Origin: Cynocephalus volans
Lineage: Eukaryota; Chordata; Mammalia; Dermoptera; Cynocephalidae
Assembly: GCF_027409185.1 (NCBI RefSeq)
Contig: NC_084474.1
Location: forward strand, 29,140,382-29,204,381
Direction of reading: 5' to 3'
DNA length: 64,000 nucleotides
Both the position numbers and the translations under genes were made by a program. Below are positions 12,831 through 25,137 of the stretch, one piece after another (position 1 is the stretch's first letter; each line of letters begins with the position of its first letter). The notes under the pieces are model-generated. The model was not told the DNA's origin and did not search any database. It saw only the letters and a program-made list of their open reading frames with translations.

Positions 12831-13735
12831 TGATTCTAGTTTTGAAACATTGGGTTATATAAAGCATAGTGTGATGTTTAGGTCATGGAGACTAATTCTC
12901 AGTATTTGAGCTTTTAATAAAGCTATATTACCTATAATATGTTTGATTATAGAGAAATAGAGACAGAAATGTAATTTAAAGGTGTATCTTTACTATTAAA
13001 CAGAGTCCAACTGAGAAATATTCCTTGTATAAGAATCTTACTACTGAACATTCCAGACTGATCATTACTTGATCTAAAAGCTAGTTTTATTGGAAGGAAC
13101 CTAACAAAATGTTCAAATCCGATTCAGATATCATGAACATGTCTTTATTTGGTTTCACAGAGGCTAAATCTACCTTATGCCAAACATCTAAGTGGAATAT
13201 AAAATTTAAGTCAACCATCCAAACAGCAGATGCTATGATCCACGTGGAATACCAGGTAGCGACTGAAATTTGTGATTTTTTTTTTTCAGGATATTACAGA
13301 GTGGCCTGTTGTTTCCCGTTCCTTTCAGTGGTACTGATAGTTTCTTTGTTGGTTATCTTCTTTATTTTTCTCATCACCTTTCATCTTTATTTATCCCCTT
13401 CACTCCGCTGTGACTCTGTGAAGACTTTTGCAAAAGGAGACCTTTAAAAGAACAAATCTTGGGCCACAGTGTAAAGGGCACTTTTACCTTCATAAATAGA
13501 AAACCCACCAGCTGAATGGCTGAATGCTCATATAAATGTTTCAGACTTTTTTGTGTTTGTTTTGAAACAGACTGAACATTTCTAGCCATGACTATACTTG
13601 TAGTTTGTAAAAGGCCCAAGATGCTTTATAACTCAGTATTATATTTCTCAGAGTAGAGAAGGACTTTTTTTTTTTGCCAGCTGTGTCTCATAAAAAGCCA
13701 TTTTTCTAAAGTCAAATCTAGTGTTTTAGTGACTA

Positions 13736-13738
<3 letters not shown>

Positions 13739-13782
<44 letters not shown>
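13739..13782. repeat. (TG)n(TA)n microsatellite
   Basis: About 16 TG dinucleotides run into six TA dinucleotides. This is a typical alternating purine-pyrimidine microsatellite that is likely to be length-polymorphic. Confidence 0.97.
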
Positions 13783-13785
<3 letters not shown>

Positions 13786-16700
13786 TAACTCTTTAAATAA
13801 TTCTCTATTCTGATGATCATATTGCACCTCTAAATAAAATAGTTTATTTATAAATTTAGAGACATCTATGATATTGAAAGATGCTCGTATTACATATCCC
13901 GCTTATTACTTGTCTTTTCCCCTTTTTACTGCAACTCAGTGCTTCCTTTGACCACTGAAAGCAAAGCTTTTAGGATTTCATTTGAGTGTATCTAAAAAAA
14001 GCATTGGTTATATCAAGGATAAAAGTCCTGGATTTTTTTTTTTTAATCTAAGGAGTAAATAGTTGTGCTAAAATTGAGGAGCATATTGATATTAGCAGCC
14101 TTTGATTGCAGAAAAGAAATGCCACCTTCCACTCTTCTGAGGACAAGGACAACATTTCAGTTATTGCTAGAACTTGATATACTAAAAAATAATAACCAAT
14201 ATGAAATTCATTAATATTTCTGACAGGGTTCTAAAGTAGTCCAGGTTTGTTGAATTTCTTGTAATAGCTAAACGTTTCCAGTACTTTACTTTAAAATAAT
14301 ATATATATATAATATATGTTATTTATAGAGAGAATAATATATATTTGATTTGTTTTTAACTTGTTATAATTTTATTGTTTTTCATTAGAAAATTTTGGAA
14401 GTGCTTTTTAAAATTTCAGCAGGTAATGAAATTCTTTAAAAACTCATGAAATTTTCATGTAACAATTACAATGCCTTTCTCTCCAGATGTCTACTGCAAA
14501 TAATCTTTGTGGCTCTCTGAAACAGAAATAGCTGCTACAAAACTTACTACTTAATACCATGTGTGAAAATTTAGGAAAATGCTTTCGAGCTATTCATGAA
14601 GTGATATACACTTTAAAGGTCTCAGAGCTGTTTGTTTGCAAATGCCTGCTTAGCATGTACTAGAAACACAAAAATGAAATGTTGGACATCAGTTAAATCT
14701 TGACAAAGGTTTGCTTTGTATCTTCACAGGATGGCACATGTGACTTACCCTGCCTGGCTACACTAAGGAAGTGTCAAGTGTATGACATAATGCTAGTATT
14801 TTTGAGACTACAGTAAAAAACTCACCCCCTCAAACCTGGAGCTTCAAGCTGTAATTATGATGCCATGATCAAAAAGTTGTGTTTTGTCAGTTTTGTCCCT
14901 GAACGGGTGGCAGCATAATTCCACACTGCTGGTAGGAGCAGGGTGCAGCTGTGCAAACCTCAAATGTTTGTTTATTGTTTAAAGAGTAGCTTTTTTCTTT
15001 AGCAGACTAATAAAGGGATTTGTAGTCCATTTGCAGTGGCCCACTGATTTGTTGCAAGCTTGACTTTCAATTGATGGAATGAGGTGAAATATATCAACAA
15101 ACTGCCAAAAGAAAATATTTACTGAGATTTTGCCCTTGACATAAATATGTGTCTCTGGTTTATAACTGGCAGTTTATGTATATGAACTCTACACGGTTGC
15201 ATAATATCTACACAGTTTAAGCATTGAATTACCACATATTATATTATACTTATATATTGAATTGAATTACATGATTAATTCTTATGGGATAAAATTATTA
15301 TAATAGACATAATTTCACTTATATAAGTACATGTGAGAAAATGTAGCATTGTATTCACTTTAATTACTAAATTAAAAACATACATTTTGCAAACACTCTG
15401 GAGTGGTAAGACAGAATACCTAACCTGGAGGGAACCAACACATTCACTGTTAGAAGTGAAATAAATATGGCAGAAAAGAACCAAGATTAAAAACGAAAAG
15501 TTAAAGCACAGAAAATCAACTAAACACTAAATAAAATAAATGAAACTTTTATGATGTTCTGAAGGTAGTCTGTTTCAAGCCGTGATAAATATTAAAGGGT
15601 TCTTTAAATGAAAGAAGAAAATCACCTTTTCTTAAGAAACTAGACATGAAAAAATGTTTTCATTGACTGTGAGGTAGAATCAGTTTATTTCTATCTGAAG
15701 GTTGGTGATAGGAAGGGATGGGGTGGTGAAGTCCAGAGAATCGGAGTGGGAGGAAAAAATTAACCAAGTGTCATAGGAAATCAAAGAATCGTAGGCCTGG
15801 AAATGCTGCTGTTTAATGGGTGAGGAAACTAAAGTGTAATCCGAAAGGGGAAGGAGATGCAGAAGTTCAGCCCAGCTGGACCCAGGTGTCCGGAGCTTCA
15901 GACAGAGCCCTTTACAGTCCCATACAAGCTCCATAAACAGCAATTTGGTTTATGCTTCCAGGCAGATACATGCTATTTTTCAACTCAGGAGTCTTTTATA
16001 GGGTATAGAAGATTTTATGGAGTATGTGCACGTTTGAAATATATAGTTTGGTTTTGTGGTTGTTTAAGAGGCTGTGAGGATGGAAAGATCTAGGCAAAAG
16101 GATAGGAAAGAAGGAGAAGGAAAGGAAGAAAGATAAGGAGCGTGTAGAGTCAGAGACTGGAGAGTGGGAGAGAAATCCGGAGAGGAAGAGAGAGAAGGCA
16201 AGCAGGCAGACAGGAGGCTCAGTGTGTTTCAAAGTAACTTTGCTGATCAGGGCTTACACTCTGCAGTTTACTTGAATTATAGGCTTATTCTGAAAGCTGG
16301 ATTAATTTTCTGAACACTACAGATCTTCAGCTACTCAAGAACTTATGCCTTGGAGCCTGCACTTTTTATCAGGTAACAAGCAGAACATTCAGCCAAGGAA
16401 GAATAAAATAATTTAACCACAGTAGCAATAATCAGAGCAGATCATCTTTAAGTCTTAAGAAAATCAAACCAACAAGCCATCCTCTCACCCTGAGTTTCCC
16501 TCCTCCTGCTTTGAAAAAAGGGCATTGAATTTCAGTCTGTCTTTAATATGGGATTTGTAATTAAGTCTGAATTTCTTATAATAGAAAGTTCTTGATCAGT
16601 GAAGAAGATATTTTGAAATTTAAGTCTCATGACTTCTCTTCACTTGAGATACGCATTGTACAAAAAAGGAAAACTCACTATACATTATGAGTGTGAAATT

Positions 16701-17454
16701 ATTTAAGACAAATGGTGACCTACTGGTGACTATGACATAGCATTTGCTTTTAGTAATGACTTTTGCAAGGTATCAAGTCATGCTATGCCCTTGACCACAA
16801 ACATGGGATATGAGTATCATGCTGGCGTTAGCTGGAGTTTTCTGGAAAATCTCTTATCTGATGGTATAATCAGTTCAAAAACTATTTATCTTCTTCACAT
16901 TAGTATAAGACATGATATTCCAAAAAGAGTAAATTCACGTTATGCTTATTTGTGTTCAAACTCAAAATGGATTAGCCTTACTGTTTATTATTCATGTGGA
17001 CTATTTACATCATCTCTATGGACTGTTGAGATGTTAGTGCAGCTACAACTGTTACTTAATCGAGACTGGACATTCAGATTCACCACTGGTATTGCCCCAT
17101 CTCTAATATTTTTAGCTGTGTTGACTAAACCTGATATTGTTGCTCAATTTTTCATTGTCACCTGAATATAAAATTCAGACATGAGCATCAATGGGACCAA
17201 AGATACATGCTATGAGGTGCCTGTTATGTGTGGGTACAGTGCTTTGTAGAGAAAAGGTGTGACCCACAATTTCAGGTCTTATAGGTTTATAATCCACTGG
17301 GGAAGACATAACATGTGTAAGGAAAAGAATTAAAACTTAGAATTTATGCAATAGACACTGATATAGCATTTAATCTTAGTTTTCTTTTGGTGTTTGGAAA
17401 CCAAACTTCAGGGAGAAATATGAATATTATTATTCTATTCAGATATACCTCCCT

Positions 17455-17590
17455 ATAGTGAATACTTCACATAAATTATCTCTTTAAATCATCATAATAC
17501 TGCCTATGAAGTAGATACTATTATCCTCATTTTGTAGATTAGGAAATGAAGTTAAGAGAATTTAAATTACTTAGCCTATCATTACAGCTC
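17455..17590 (-). repeat. MIR SINE fragment, antisense
   Basis: CTATTATCCTCATTTTGTAG, followed by ATTAGGAAATGAAG and the TTAAATTACTTAGCC block, corresponds to the reverse complement of the MIR core. Confidence 0.75.
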
Positions 17591-18304
17591 CTCTTTATTT
17601 ATATGAAAATAAGCATTTTTGTCATCTATGATGGAAGTATGTATATGCTTAAAATATCCCTATAACTATGTAGTTGAAAAAATTCCCAGTTCAAGTATAT
17701 TTACTGGCCATATTTGTGATATTTCTTATATAGTCCATCTACATTTTTTCATAAACTTATATTCATTTGAGAGGATACTTGCCTTCCAGATGGAGAAATA
17801 AATTTAATTGACAGGATGGAGAAACCAGAGGCATGCAGAAATTGGTGTGTATCTTAAAAGAGAGTTCTAATTATAAGGACCTCTTAAATCTAAAAGCTTT
17901 TCCCTTTGGCATAAGCCATCATCTGTGTGAAATATGGTGTTTTACATTAAAGGTGGTGTTTTGGATGAATTGCTTGAAGCTCCATGCTTTCTGCAAAAAC
18001 ATTATAGGGGAAGATAACTGAGAAGACGCTTGCTGCTGCAGATCAGAATAATAGATCAACAAGAGAAAATACTAGAGCAGAAATGTTTTAAAGAATTAGT
18101 ACACAGGAGAAAAGAGCTGTGAAGCAAAAGAATTCAAACATGCACACACAAACCCACACATTCTGACATATACTGTATTCATACATAACATGTTAGCATA
18201 GATGCATTTTAGGCAAATGATCCCAATAACCCCATTTATGCATTTTCTGGCCATATACATTACTTTGTGCAGCTGTTTTATGGAAAAAAAATTAAAGAAT
18301 TGAT

Positions 18305-19110
18305 TTATTGTTTAACATTTGTTAACCTCCTACAATGTATAATCACTGTACTCGATGATAGGGATATAATAATAAAGAAGATTGTCTGTCTTCAAAAGCT
18401 TCCAGCATATTGTGGGAAAGGAGTTACTGCAATGGTAAGGTGAAATAGAAGAGACATTCACAGACAGTTTCATGATCCCAGAGGGGGAATATCATGGAGG
18501 CTTTTCTGGAGGAGGTGATGTCTGAGTTGAGTCTTGAAGAGCCAGCAGCAGTTAGTCAAAAGGAAATGAGAAAGATGAAGGCACTTCCTAGACATAGCAT
18601 GGAAAGGCCAGGAGCTTGAAATAGAATGGTGTGTGCAGTCTGGGGTTGCTGGAACATGGTGATGAAGGAGAGATGAGATGTGAGGGTGGAGACGGAGGCT
18701 AGATCCAGTAGGACCAACCAGACTTTAAAGTGCTGGGGACTTTATACTTCCGATAGCAATGAGTCTTTGTAGGGTTTAAAGTGTGTGAGTGGCAAGGTCA
18801 AATTTGTGTTTTAGCAGATCATTTTAGTAGCTGTGCGGAGAATGGTTTTTAGGTGGAAAAAAACAGTGTTTGAGTTCCAGTTTAAGAGGCTAATGTAGAA
18901 ATGTATGCAAGTGATTCTGAGGGTTTGAACCAGGCTGGTGGTAATGGGGTCTCAGTAATTGTGATGGAGAGCTTAATGGTTAGGAGTTATAAAACCTGGT
19001 GCTTATTTGGATGTGGATAGATGGATCAGAATTTCTCAGAATTTTAGCTTGGATAACTGGGCATGGAGGTGGAGAAGGCCATAAATCTGAGATGGAGAAT
19101 GAACAGGAAC
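18305..19110 (-). repeat. L2 LINE, antisense, about 800 bp
   Basis: A long, diverged L2 in reverse orientation, ending about 340 bp before the KCNB2 exon. Recognisable blocks are CTGGAGGAGGTGATGTCTGA with GTTGAGTCTTGAAGA at 18508-18542, GGAAAGGCCAGGAGCTTG at 18601, and TTTTAGCAGATCATTTTAGTAGCTG near 18811 followed by GCGGAGAATGG. The GAGCTGAGTC-like block corresponds, in reverse complement, to the L2 'TCAGCTCAAATGTCACC' region. Confidence 0.7.
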
Positions 19111-19453
19111 TGGGCAGATTGGAGGCATGGTCAAATTAGCTGAAGGTGTCTGTGGTTTATAGAGGGAGGGTTGATCAGCACATAGATATTTTAGTCTGCA
19201 GCTTGATAAAGAGGTTTGGTGACAAACTTGGAAGGTGTCACCTATGGTGTGTACCATTGAATACCTAGCCTCTTCTGTGTAGTACACTGTGTTGTCTTTT
19301 CCCCTTTCTTATACCTTAAAGCAAAGATTTATATCTCCAAAAATATTCAGTAATTAATCCTGTACGTCCTGGTTGTAACAACAGAATGAGACCGTAGAAG
19401 AGGAAATACTCCAGGAAAAATTCAAGTAACCAAGTGGTTGTGCTTTCTTCCAG

Positions 19454-19541
19454 CTGTGATGGTGGAAATGCCTGCCCCAGAGGGACCCTGCTTCAGCTGA
19501 CCTCATTTTTTTAAGGACTCTGCAGCTTTGTCCAGTTCAAA
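19454..19541 (+). other. KCNB2: 5'UTR part of the KCNB2 exon (acceptor at 19453 inferred)
   Basis: A pyrimidine-rich acceptor, GTGCTTTCTTCCAG, ends at 19453 and is the best 3' splice site upstream of the ATG. Weaker CAG candidates are at 19522-19524 and 19533-19535. If 19453 is used, 88 nt of 5'UTR precede the start codon in this exon and further 5'UTR lies in an upstream exon outside or unrecognised in this window. The boundary is inferred from sequence only. Confidence 0.5.
19459..19500 (+). CDS. Upstream ORF of 13 codons in the KCNB2 leader
   Basis: An ATG at 19459-19461 opens a 13-codon frame (MVEMPAPEGPCFS) ending in TGA at 19498-19500, 41 nt before the KCNB2 ATG. It exists in mRNA only if the exon begins at or before 19459, as the favoured acceptor at 19453 predicts. 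The context of the first ATG (G at -3, G at +4) is reasonable, and a second in-frame ATG is codon 4. uORFs of this kind can lower translation of the main frame. Function here is inference. Confidence 0.4.
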   Translation: MVEMPAPEGPCFS

Positions 19542-20120
19542 ATGGCAGAAAAGGCTCCCCCTGGCTTAAACAGGAAGACTTCAAGGTCGACACTTTCTCT
19601 TCCTCCAGAACCTGTAGACATTATCAGGAGCAAAACGTGCTCCCGGAGAGTTAAAATCAACGTGGGGGGCCTCAACCACGAAGTCCTGTGGAGAACGTTG
19701 GACAGGCTGCCCAGGACTCGCCTGGGGAAGCTCCGAGACTGCAACACACACGAGAGCCTCCTGGAAGTGTGCGATGACTACAATCTGAACGAGAATGAGT
19801 ATTTCTTCGATCGGCATCCAGGAGCCTTCACTTCCATTTTAAATTTCTACCGGACAGGGAAACTCCACATGATGGAAGAAATGTGTGCTCTCTCTTTTGG
19901 CCAGGAGCTTGATTACTGGGGGATTGATGAGATCTACTTAGAGTCCTGCTGCCAGGCCAGATATCACCAAAAGAAGGAACAAATGAACGAAGAGCTGAGG
20001 CGAGAGGCAGAGACTATGAGAGAGCGAGAGGGAGAAGAGTTTGATAATACCTGCTGTCCTGAGAAAAGGAAGAAGCTCTGGGACTTGCTGGAGAAACCTA
20101 ACTCATCGGTGGCTGCAAAG
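19542..20120 (+). CDS. KCNB2: KCNB2 (Kv2.2) first coding exon, residues 1-193
   Basis: This exon encodes the cytoplasmic N-terminus of the Kv2.2 delayed-rectifier potassium channel alpha subunit, a plasma-membrane tetramer active in neurons and smooth muscle. The 579 bp give exactly 193 codons. A short N-terminal tail (about 1-35) leads into the T1/BTB tetramerisation domain (about 36-142), which starts near [14 protein letters not shown] and includes [20 protein letters not shown]. The zinc-binding signature H-x5-C-x20-CC is intact at H109, C115, C136 and C137. A charged linker (about 143-193) then leads towards S1. The start codon has a strong Kozak context (A at -3, G at +4). The last codon AAG is followed directly by GTAGG, a good phase-0 donor, and the known Kv2 protein continues here with S1. 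The chain matches Kv2.2 rather than Kv2.1 as I remember them. Without splicing, the frame runs 32 more codons to TAG at 20217-20219. The remaining roughly 700 residues are outside the window. Confidence 0.97.
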
Positions 20121-20129
20121 GTAGGAAAG
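20121..20129 (+). promoter_or_regulatory. KCNB2: KCNB2 5' splice donor
   Basis: The exon end AAG followed by GTAGGAAAG is a good match to the mammalian donor consensus. It interrupts the frame cleanly after K193, in phase 0, just before S1. The intron it opens fills the remaining 43.9 kb of the window without an acceptor-exon pair encoding S1-S6. Confidence 0.85.
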
Positions 20130-20200
20130 CGGGGCATGGCTTGCCCGTGGGTGGTCAGAGACGGTGTTACCTGCATTCCGGAGCGTGTCATTTTCGTGTT

Positions 20201-20260
20201 AATTGTTTTGGTAAAATAGACAAAATATATAATTGTTTTCGTAAGACAGACAAAATATGG
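20201..20260 (+). repeat. 30 bp imperfect tandem duplication 80 bp inside the intron
   Basis: Two units with an exact 30 bp period start at 20201 and 20231, each beginning AATTGTTTT and containing GACAAAATAT. They differ at a few positions only. The TAG that closes the unspliced KCNB2 frame lies in the first unit. Confidence 0.85.
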
Positions 20261-23200
20261 CTACACAGATAGTGAAAAATTCTTTCCCAAGCCTTGTTTA
20301 AGTCAAGTAAAGTTATTCTTCCTGTGTAATGTTGTAAAATGGCATTACTCTTTCATAAATATTATGATTGGTAGGAACAGTCCTGGGCAATGGAGTAGGG
20401 AAGAGAGTTCTGGTTTTCTTGGTGAGGTGGAGGTTGAGGAGAAAGCCCTCGCTCAGACCCCTCAGGCAAAAAGTCTTCCTGAAGCCTGGGGCCTGGGTTT
20501 CATCTTGAATAAGGGAAGGTGCTGTCATTAGAAGCAGAGGAGGCGCATCCTGGCATGGTTCTGTGGAGCTTCAGGGAAAGGGAGGAGAGCATGAGTGTGG
20601 TCCCATGTAGCTCGGAGGGCTGGAGGGCCATGAAAATGGGGAAGGGGCTGTCTTGTTCAGCTGCGTAAGGAATGAGGCAACTTCCGGACTGCATCCATTT
20701 ACCTCCTTTTGCTAAGTCTGCTTTAATGATGATGTTTCTGACCGTTGGTGCATAATCTTTTCACAATAGAGGTATTACCATATCTCTAAGTTCATCAAGT
20801 GTTGGTTTAAAACAAAGGCAAATTCGTATTTTTTCATTGTGCCTGCATCTATCTAAGTCTCAAGCACATTTTCTGTAACTAATTTCAGTATTTAATTCAA
20901 CTGCATGATTCTGTTTATCTACTTTTATCTAGAGCTTTGGGGGTTTGCCCAAACCGATTTTCATCCTGTATATTTAGTTCTGTATTGCAGTATGAATAAG
21001 TAAAAAGTCAAAAGAGTCATCTTTAGCTACAGGAGCATAATATCGATGTTTTGTGCATAATAGATGAAAATGGAGTGTGGAATGGAGAAGGGAGGAGTGT
21101 GTCATCTTATGAATTCTTTTGATTACTTACAGTTTTTTCAAATATCTTCTTTCTTATGAACAGCAATGATTACAGAAATGTAATATATCATATGAGCCTT
21201 TGACTGGAAATTAAGATTCCACATGATAATCTACAACACATAAATAGTGTAAATAATCAGCTAATGCGGACAACTGTAAAACTGCTCCTGGCACTATTTG
21301 ATATATCTGGTTTTGTTTCTGGCTGACTTCTGAAGGCATTTTACTTCCCAGGTGCCAGGATGTGCACCTAAATGAAATAAAATGTATTTCTGTTGTACAT
21401 AATGAAGAAATGCATATTTTGTGGCAAATGGAGGATTTCAATCAGGCTTTTTTGTAATTACAGAGAATATGTTTGCTTTTGTTTTACCTGTAAGAAAGAA
21501 ATACATGTGCCACATTTATAGCTTTTGGTTAAGAAAGTCTACTGCTCCTTCTGATGTCAAGTGTTCCATTACATATTTGAGTTACTACGAAATATATGGA
21601 GTAAATTTTGAAAGTGAATGGGATAGACTCTGGATTTAAGTGGGTATTATGGGCGTTACATTAACTCTTTCAAATCATTAGGCAACTCAGGAATAAATAA
21701 TTATTCCATCCAAAGTCCCAGAGGAAGTTAGCCAACTGTGTAAGAATGGGCAGCTAAATCAAAGAAAATCTGAAAGGTTAATGTGGTTTATTTCTTCATA
21801 ACAGCATTATTAACATATATTTAAAGTTAAGTAACATTATAGAAAAAACTTTAAAATATATCTGTACTTTTTTCAAAAGAATTTCTAGTAAGGATGGAAT
21901 AGCGTCATAATCTGATTACCCAGACAAGGGAATTTATTTAATCTCTAAGTTTTAGAAGTAGCAGCCATCTCTTGATCTCTAGGAAGGTGATGATGTCCAT
22001 GGACTACTACAATATACCATTATACACCCCTGTGCATCAGACAGATTATTTAAAGATGTTTCAAATTACATGTGTATGTGTAGATATCTGCCTACAAACT
22101 ACATTCAGCAGCTAAGGACATGGATTTTGGGAAATTTTATGTAGTTATAAATAGTAAATTTATTTCCAAATTATTAATCAAGCTGAGTCTTTGCTACCTT
22201 AAGTAGATTCATTACTATAAATTTTCATAAAGAATTTGTTTGTTTACTTAAATGTCTACATTTTCTTCTCTGAATAGTGAAATATTACAGAAATTATTTT
22301 TATGTTTGTTAAGTAGTAGTTTAGTAAAAGTATTGTTCATTTGTCTAAGGTTTAGAGCCTTTTAAAAATAGCTCTGTGTTGTGTCTTTTATAGACTGCTA
22401 CCTTTTCCTGTACTCTTCTTCAGTCGTATAACTTGTTATTTTTCTGGAATAATTCTTGGTGAGGGCAGCACTAATGCAGCTATATGTGATATTTTCAAAA
22501 CTTAAGAACAAGTAGTTTTGTTACAGCTTCAGTAGGATGATAATCTAGCCCTCACTATTTACTTTATGTTATGGGTACATCAGGCTCCTACATCTGCTAT
22601 GAAGCTCTTGTGTAGGAATGCGTGGAATCTTTAGGTTCTTCCTTACTTGCCTAGGAGGTAAGATGTCTTTGGGGAAGAATATCTGTTTACCTTGCCTTTT
22701 CAATTATTGCTTATTTAGTTTGGCAATTCAATTGGACATATGCTCTACATATGCTGTATACATTAGAGTAGACTCTGAGAAAGACACTCCCTTCTGTCCA
22801 GAATTTTTAAAATATTCTATTATCTTAAACAAGGATTTTATATCATCATTGAAAATATTTGGGTTTTTTTTTTTTTTTTTACCTCTTTTGGTTTTTCTAT
22901 ATTTTATAGTTTATCTATAGTATTTCTTCAATAAAGAAAGTATGAAAGTTATAAGATTATTTGCCAAATCCCTAGTATGGAAGGAAAAACTTGACCCTTT
23001 CTATCAGATGTTTCACAATAAGTTAAAATATCTATTCTCTGATATGGAATAAATACTCAATAATCTATTAAGTAATAATTGTTCAGCCCATGCTATGGGG
23101 ATCCTCAGTGATATACAAAATTACTGCAAGGCTTGTTGACCTGTCATACTTTGTCTTTGGCTATGACTCTGACAATGACAATTCATCTCTTATAGAACAT

Positions 23201-24202
23201 GCTCCCTGGTGTCACATAGGAGCCACTTCTATTAATTGAACTTTCTAGTGTATTAATAACTGGAAAAAATGGCAAAATAGGTTTATAAATGTAGTGTGTT
23301 TGAAATGTCTATATTGAACAAGTTAACATTTTTGCACATACACAGAAAACCGTGAAATATAATTGTACTTTTCACAAAATAATGACAGTAATAATAGAAA
23401 TTATTACTTCTCTGGGGTATGGTGATGTGGCAATAGGACACAAGTTTACATCTATATGATGGGCTTTGTCATCTTTCAGTCCTGTCTGTGTATCTTGGTA
23501 CTGTATCACATAGAGATAACGTACAAAGTTTAAATTTGAGGCAATTTGTGAATGTGTGGCCCAACCAAATGGACTCAGGGGGTGGCTGGGACAGCTCTCT
23601 GGGTTACCACAACATGGAATTGCTGGTTCTGGTATGGCTTTCGTAGGAGTGTGTGGCAGATGGAGGGAAGGAGATGGGCTTAACTGGCTGCCAGTTTCCT
23701 GGGCAGTGAGTTGGAATCAGACTTGATCCTGTACCTCTTCCAGACCAGGGCAATTTAGTCAGTCTCTGGATTGGAAAAATTTTGCTCCCTTTTCCTTGGA
23801 CTCTTCCCAAAGGAACTGCAGCTACCATTTGCCTGCAGATATTGTATGCAGCAGCCTCAGTCTAAGAGGTGTTTGAAAGCATTTAAGGAAAAAGCGTCTC
23901 AGCCTTTGGGATGAAACAGCAATCAGAAAGTAGAACAGCTCACCTGAGATCTGAGAGAAACTGGACTCATCAGTGCCACCGAGGGCCCTCACCATGGACA
24001 GATGAAGAAGGTCAAGAACAGAGGAAATCAACCATGTCTCAAACAAACCCAGATAGGCAAGGCAAGCTTCAACCTGGGAGCATTAGTGGACGGGGTATGC
24101 AGGACAGGGCTGGACAACAGTCTGCCCTCAGTGCCAGGTCAGGAAGCTAGCCTATAAGCAGGCCTTGTTTGATAAGAACAGGAGGCAACATCTGTAGAAA
24201 CA
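20261..24202. other. Intronic sequence, no element recognised
   Basis: AT-rich DNA with short chance frames. Apart from the T17 run I see no repeat or gene signature, though strongly decayed LINE sequence could be missed by eye. Confidence 0.6.
22864..22880 (+). repeat. T17 homopolymer
   Basis: Seventeen consecutive T between ATTTGGG and ACCTC. It could be the reverse-oriented tail of a retrocopy, but no body was recognised on its right side. Confidence 0.85.
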
Positions 24203-24554
24203 CAGTAGTCCCCGCTTATCTGCGCTTTCACTCTGTGGTTTCAGTTACCCGCGGTCAACTGCTGTCTTAAAATAGGTTAAGTACAGTACAATAAGATATT
24301 TGGAGGGAGAAAGAGAGACACCACATTCCCGTATTATGCCCATATTTTATTATAGTATATTGTTATAATTGTTCTATGTTATTATTAGTTATTGTTGCTA
24401 ATTTCTTACTGTGCCTAATTTGTAAATCAAACCTTATCATAGGTATGTGTGTATAGATAAAAACATAGTACATATAGGAGTTGGTACTATCTGAAATTTC
24501 AGGCATCTACTTGGGGTCCTGGAATATGTCCCCTGTGGATAAGGGGGACTACTG
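24203..24554 (+). mobile_element. Tigger-family (pogo-like) non-autonomous DNA transposon
   Basis: A 352 bp element with terminal inverted repeats CAGTAGTCCCCGCTTATC at the left and GATAAGGGGGACTACTG at the right. It is followed by TA at 24555-24556, and the left duplication has decayed to CA. The internal TTTCAGTTACCCGCGGTCAAC is typical of Tigger-derived MITEs. It has no coding capacity. Confidence 0.88.
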
Positions 24555-24592
24555 TACATTCATCTGAACCAGAGAGTGGGAGCCACCCAGCG

Positions 24593-24624
24593 CCCCCCAC
24601 CCACCCGCCCTTTGTTGGGCGGGT
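24593..24624 (-). promoter_or_regulatory. G-quadruplex motif on the minus strand with overlapping hairpin
   Basis: C tracts of 6, 3, 3 and 3 at 24593-24610, separated by single bases, give four G tracts on the minus strand. The last two tracts also form one arm of an 8 bp perfect stem (ACCCGCCC at 24603-24610 with GGGCGGGT at 24617-24624) around a TTTGTT loop. It lies 39 bp after the Tigger element. A regulatory role is speculative. Confidence 0.6.
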
Positions 24625-25137
24625 ACAGGGTCAAGCAGAGATGCTGTTCATTATGCGCTTCCCTCTCCTCGATTCCTCACTCACCCACGGCCACCACTTC
24701 CTCTCACGTTTCCCCCATTCTGCTCCTCTTCCTCCTCTTTCTCTCTTTCTCTCACCTTGTATCCTCGGGAAATGGCTCTATTTTAGCCTAGGGAAAGAGG
24801 GGAATGATTGACTAGAGTAATATTTCTCAATTTTTTTCATTAATAGCCCCCTAAGGAGAAAAATTAAGTTCATTTTAAATTGTCCCTGATGAGAGGCGAG
24901 AAACTAAATACTAAGGAGTAAGATGGAACAAGATGTTGTTAGGTAGGGTGGAGCTCAGAGGGCCACAGGCGATTGTAACGTCTAAGTTTTGTCACCTCTC
25001 CCCACTAGAACCAGTTTCCTCTCCTTGGGGGTGTTATTGTTGTCATTAAAATTGCATGGAATAGAGGGATGGAGATGGCCGTGTTTCCTGCCTCCTGCCC
25101 ATTTCCTCCACACATCCACATGGCCGTCATTGTTGGC

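Larger units (their letters stand above)
1..19453 (+). other. KCNB2: Sequence upstream of the KCNB2 exon (intron, inferred)
   Basis: Apart from the repeats listed separately, no exon, CpG island or promoter-like sequence is visible. Because the coding exon begins after a good acceptor, this stretch is most simply the 3' end of a 5'UTR intron. Unique stretches longer than 300 bp with nothing recognised are 746-2711, 2851-3634, 4263-4662, 4859-6149, 6246-7431, 7666-8901, 9263-9689, 12831-13738, 13783-17454 and 17591-18304. Confidence 0.65.

Noticed and set aside
16785..17165. 126-codon open frame, hydrophobic stretches
   Set aside because: No recognisable domain, no splice or promoter context, AT-rich codon use like the surrounding intron. 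Most likely chance.
24603..24624. Rho-independent-terminator-like hairpin
   Set aside because: The stem is real, but the host is a mammal and no U tract or bacterial gene precedes it. Reported only as a structural motif.
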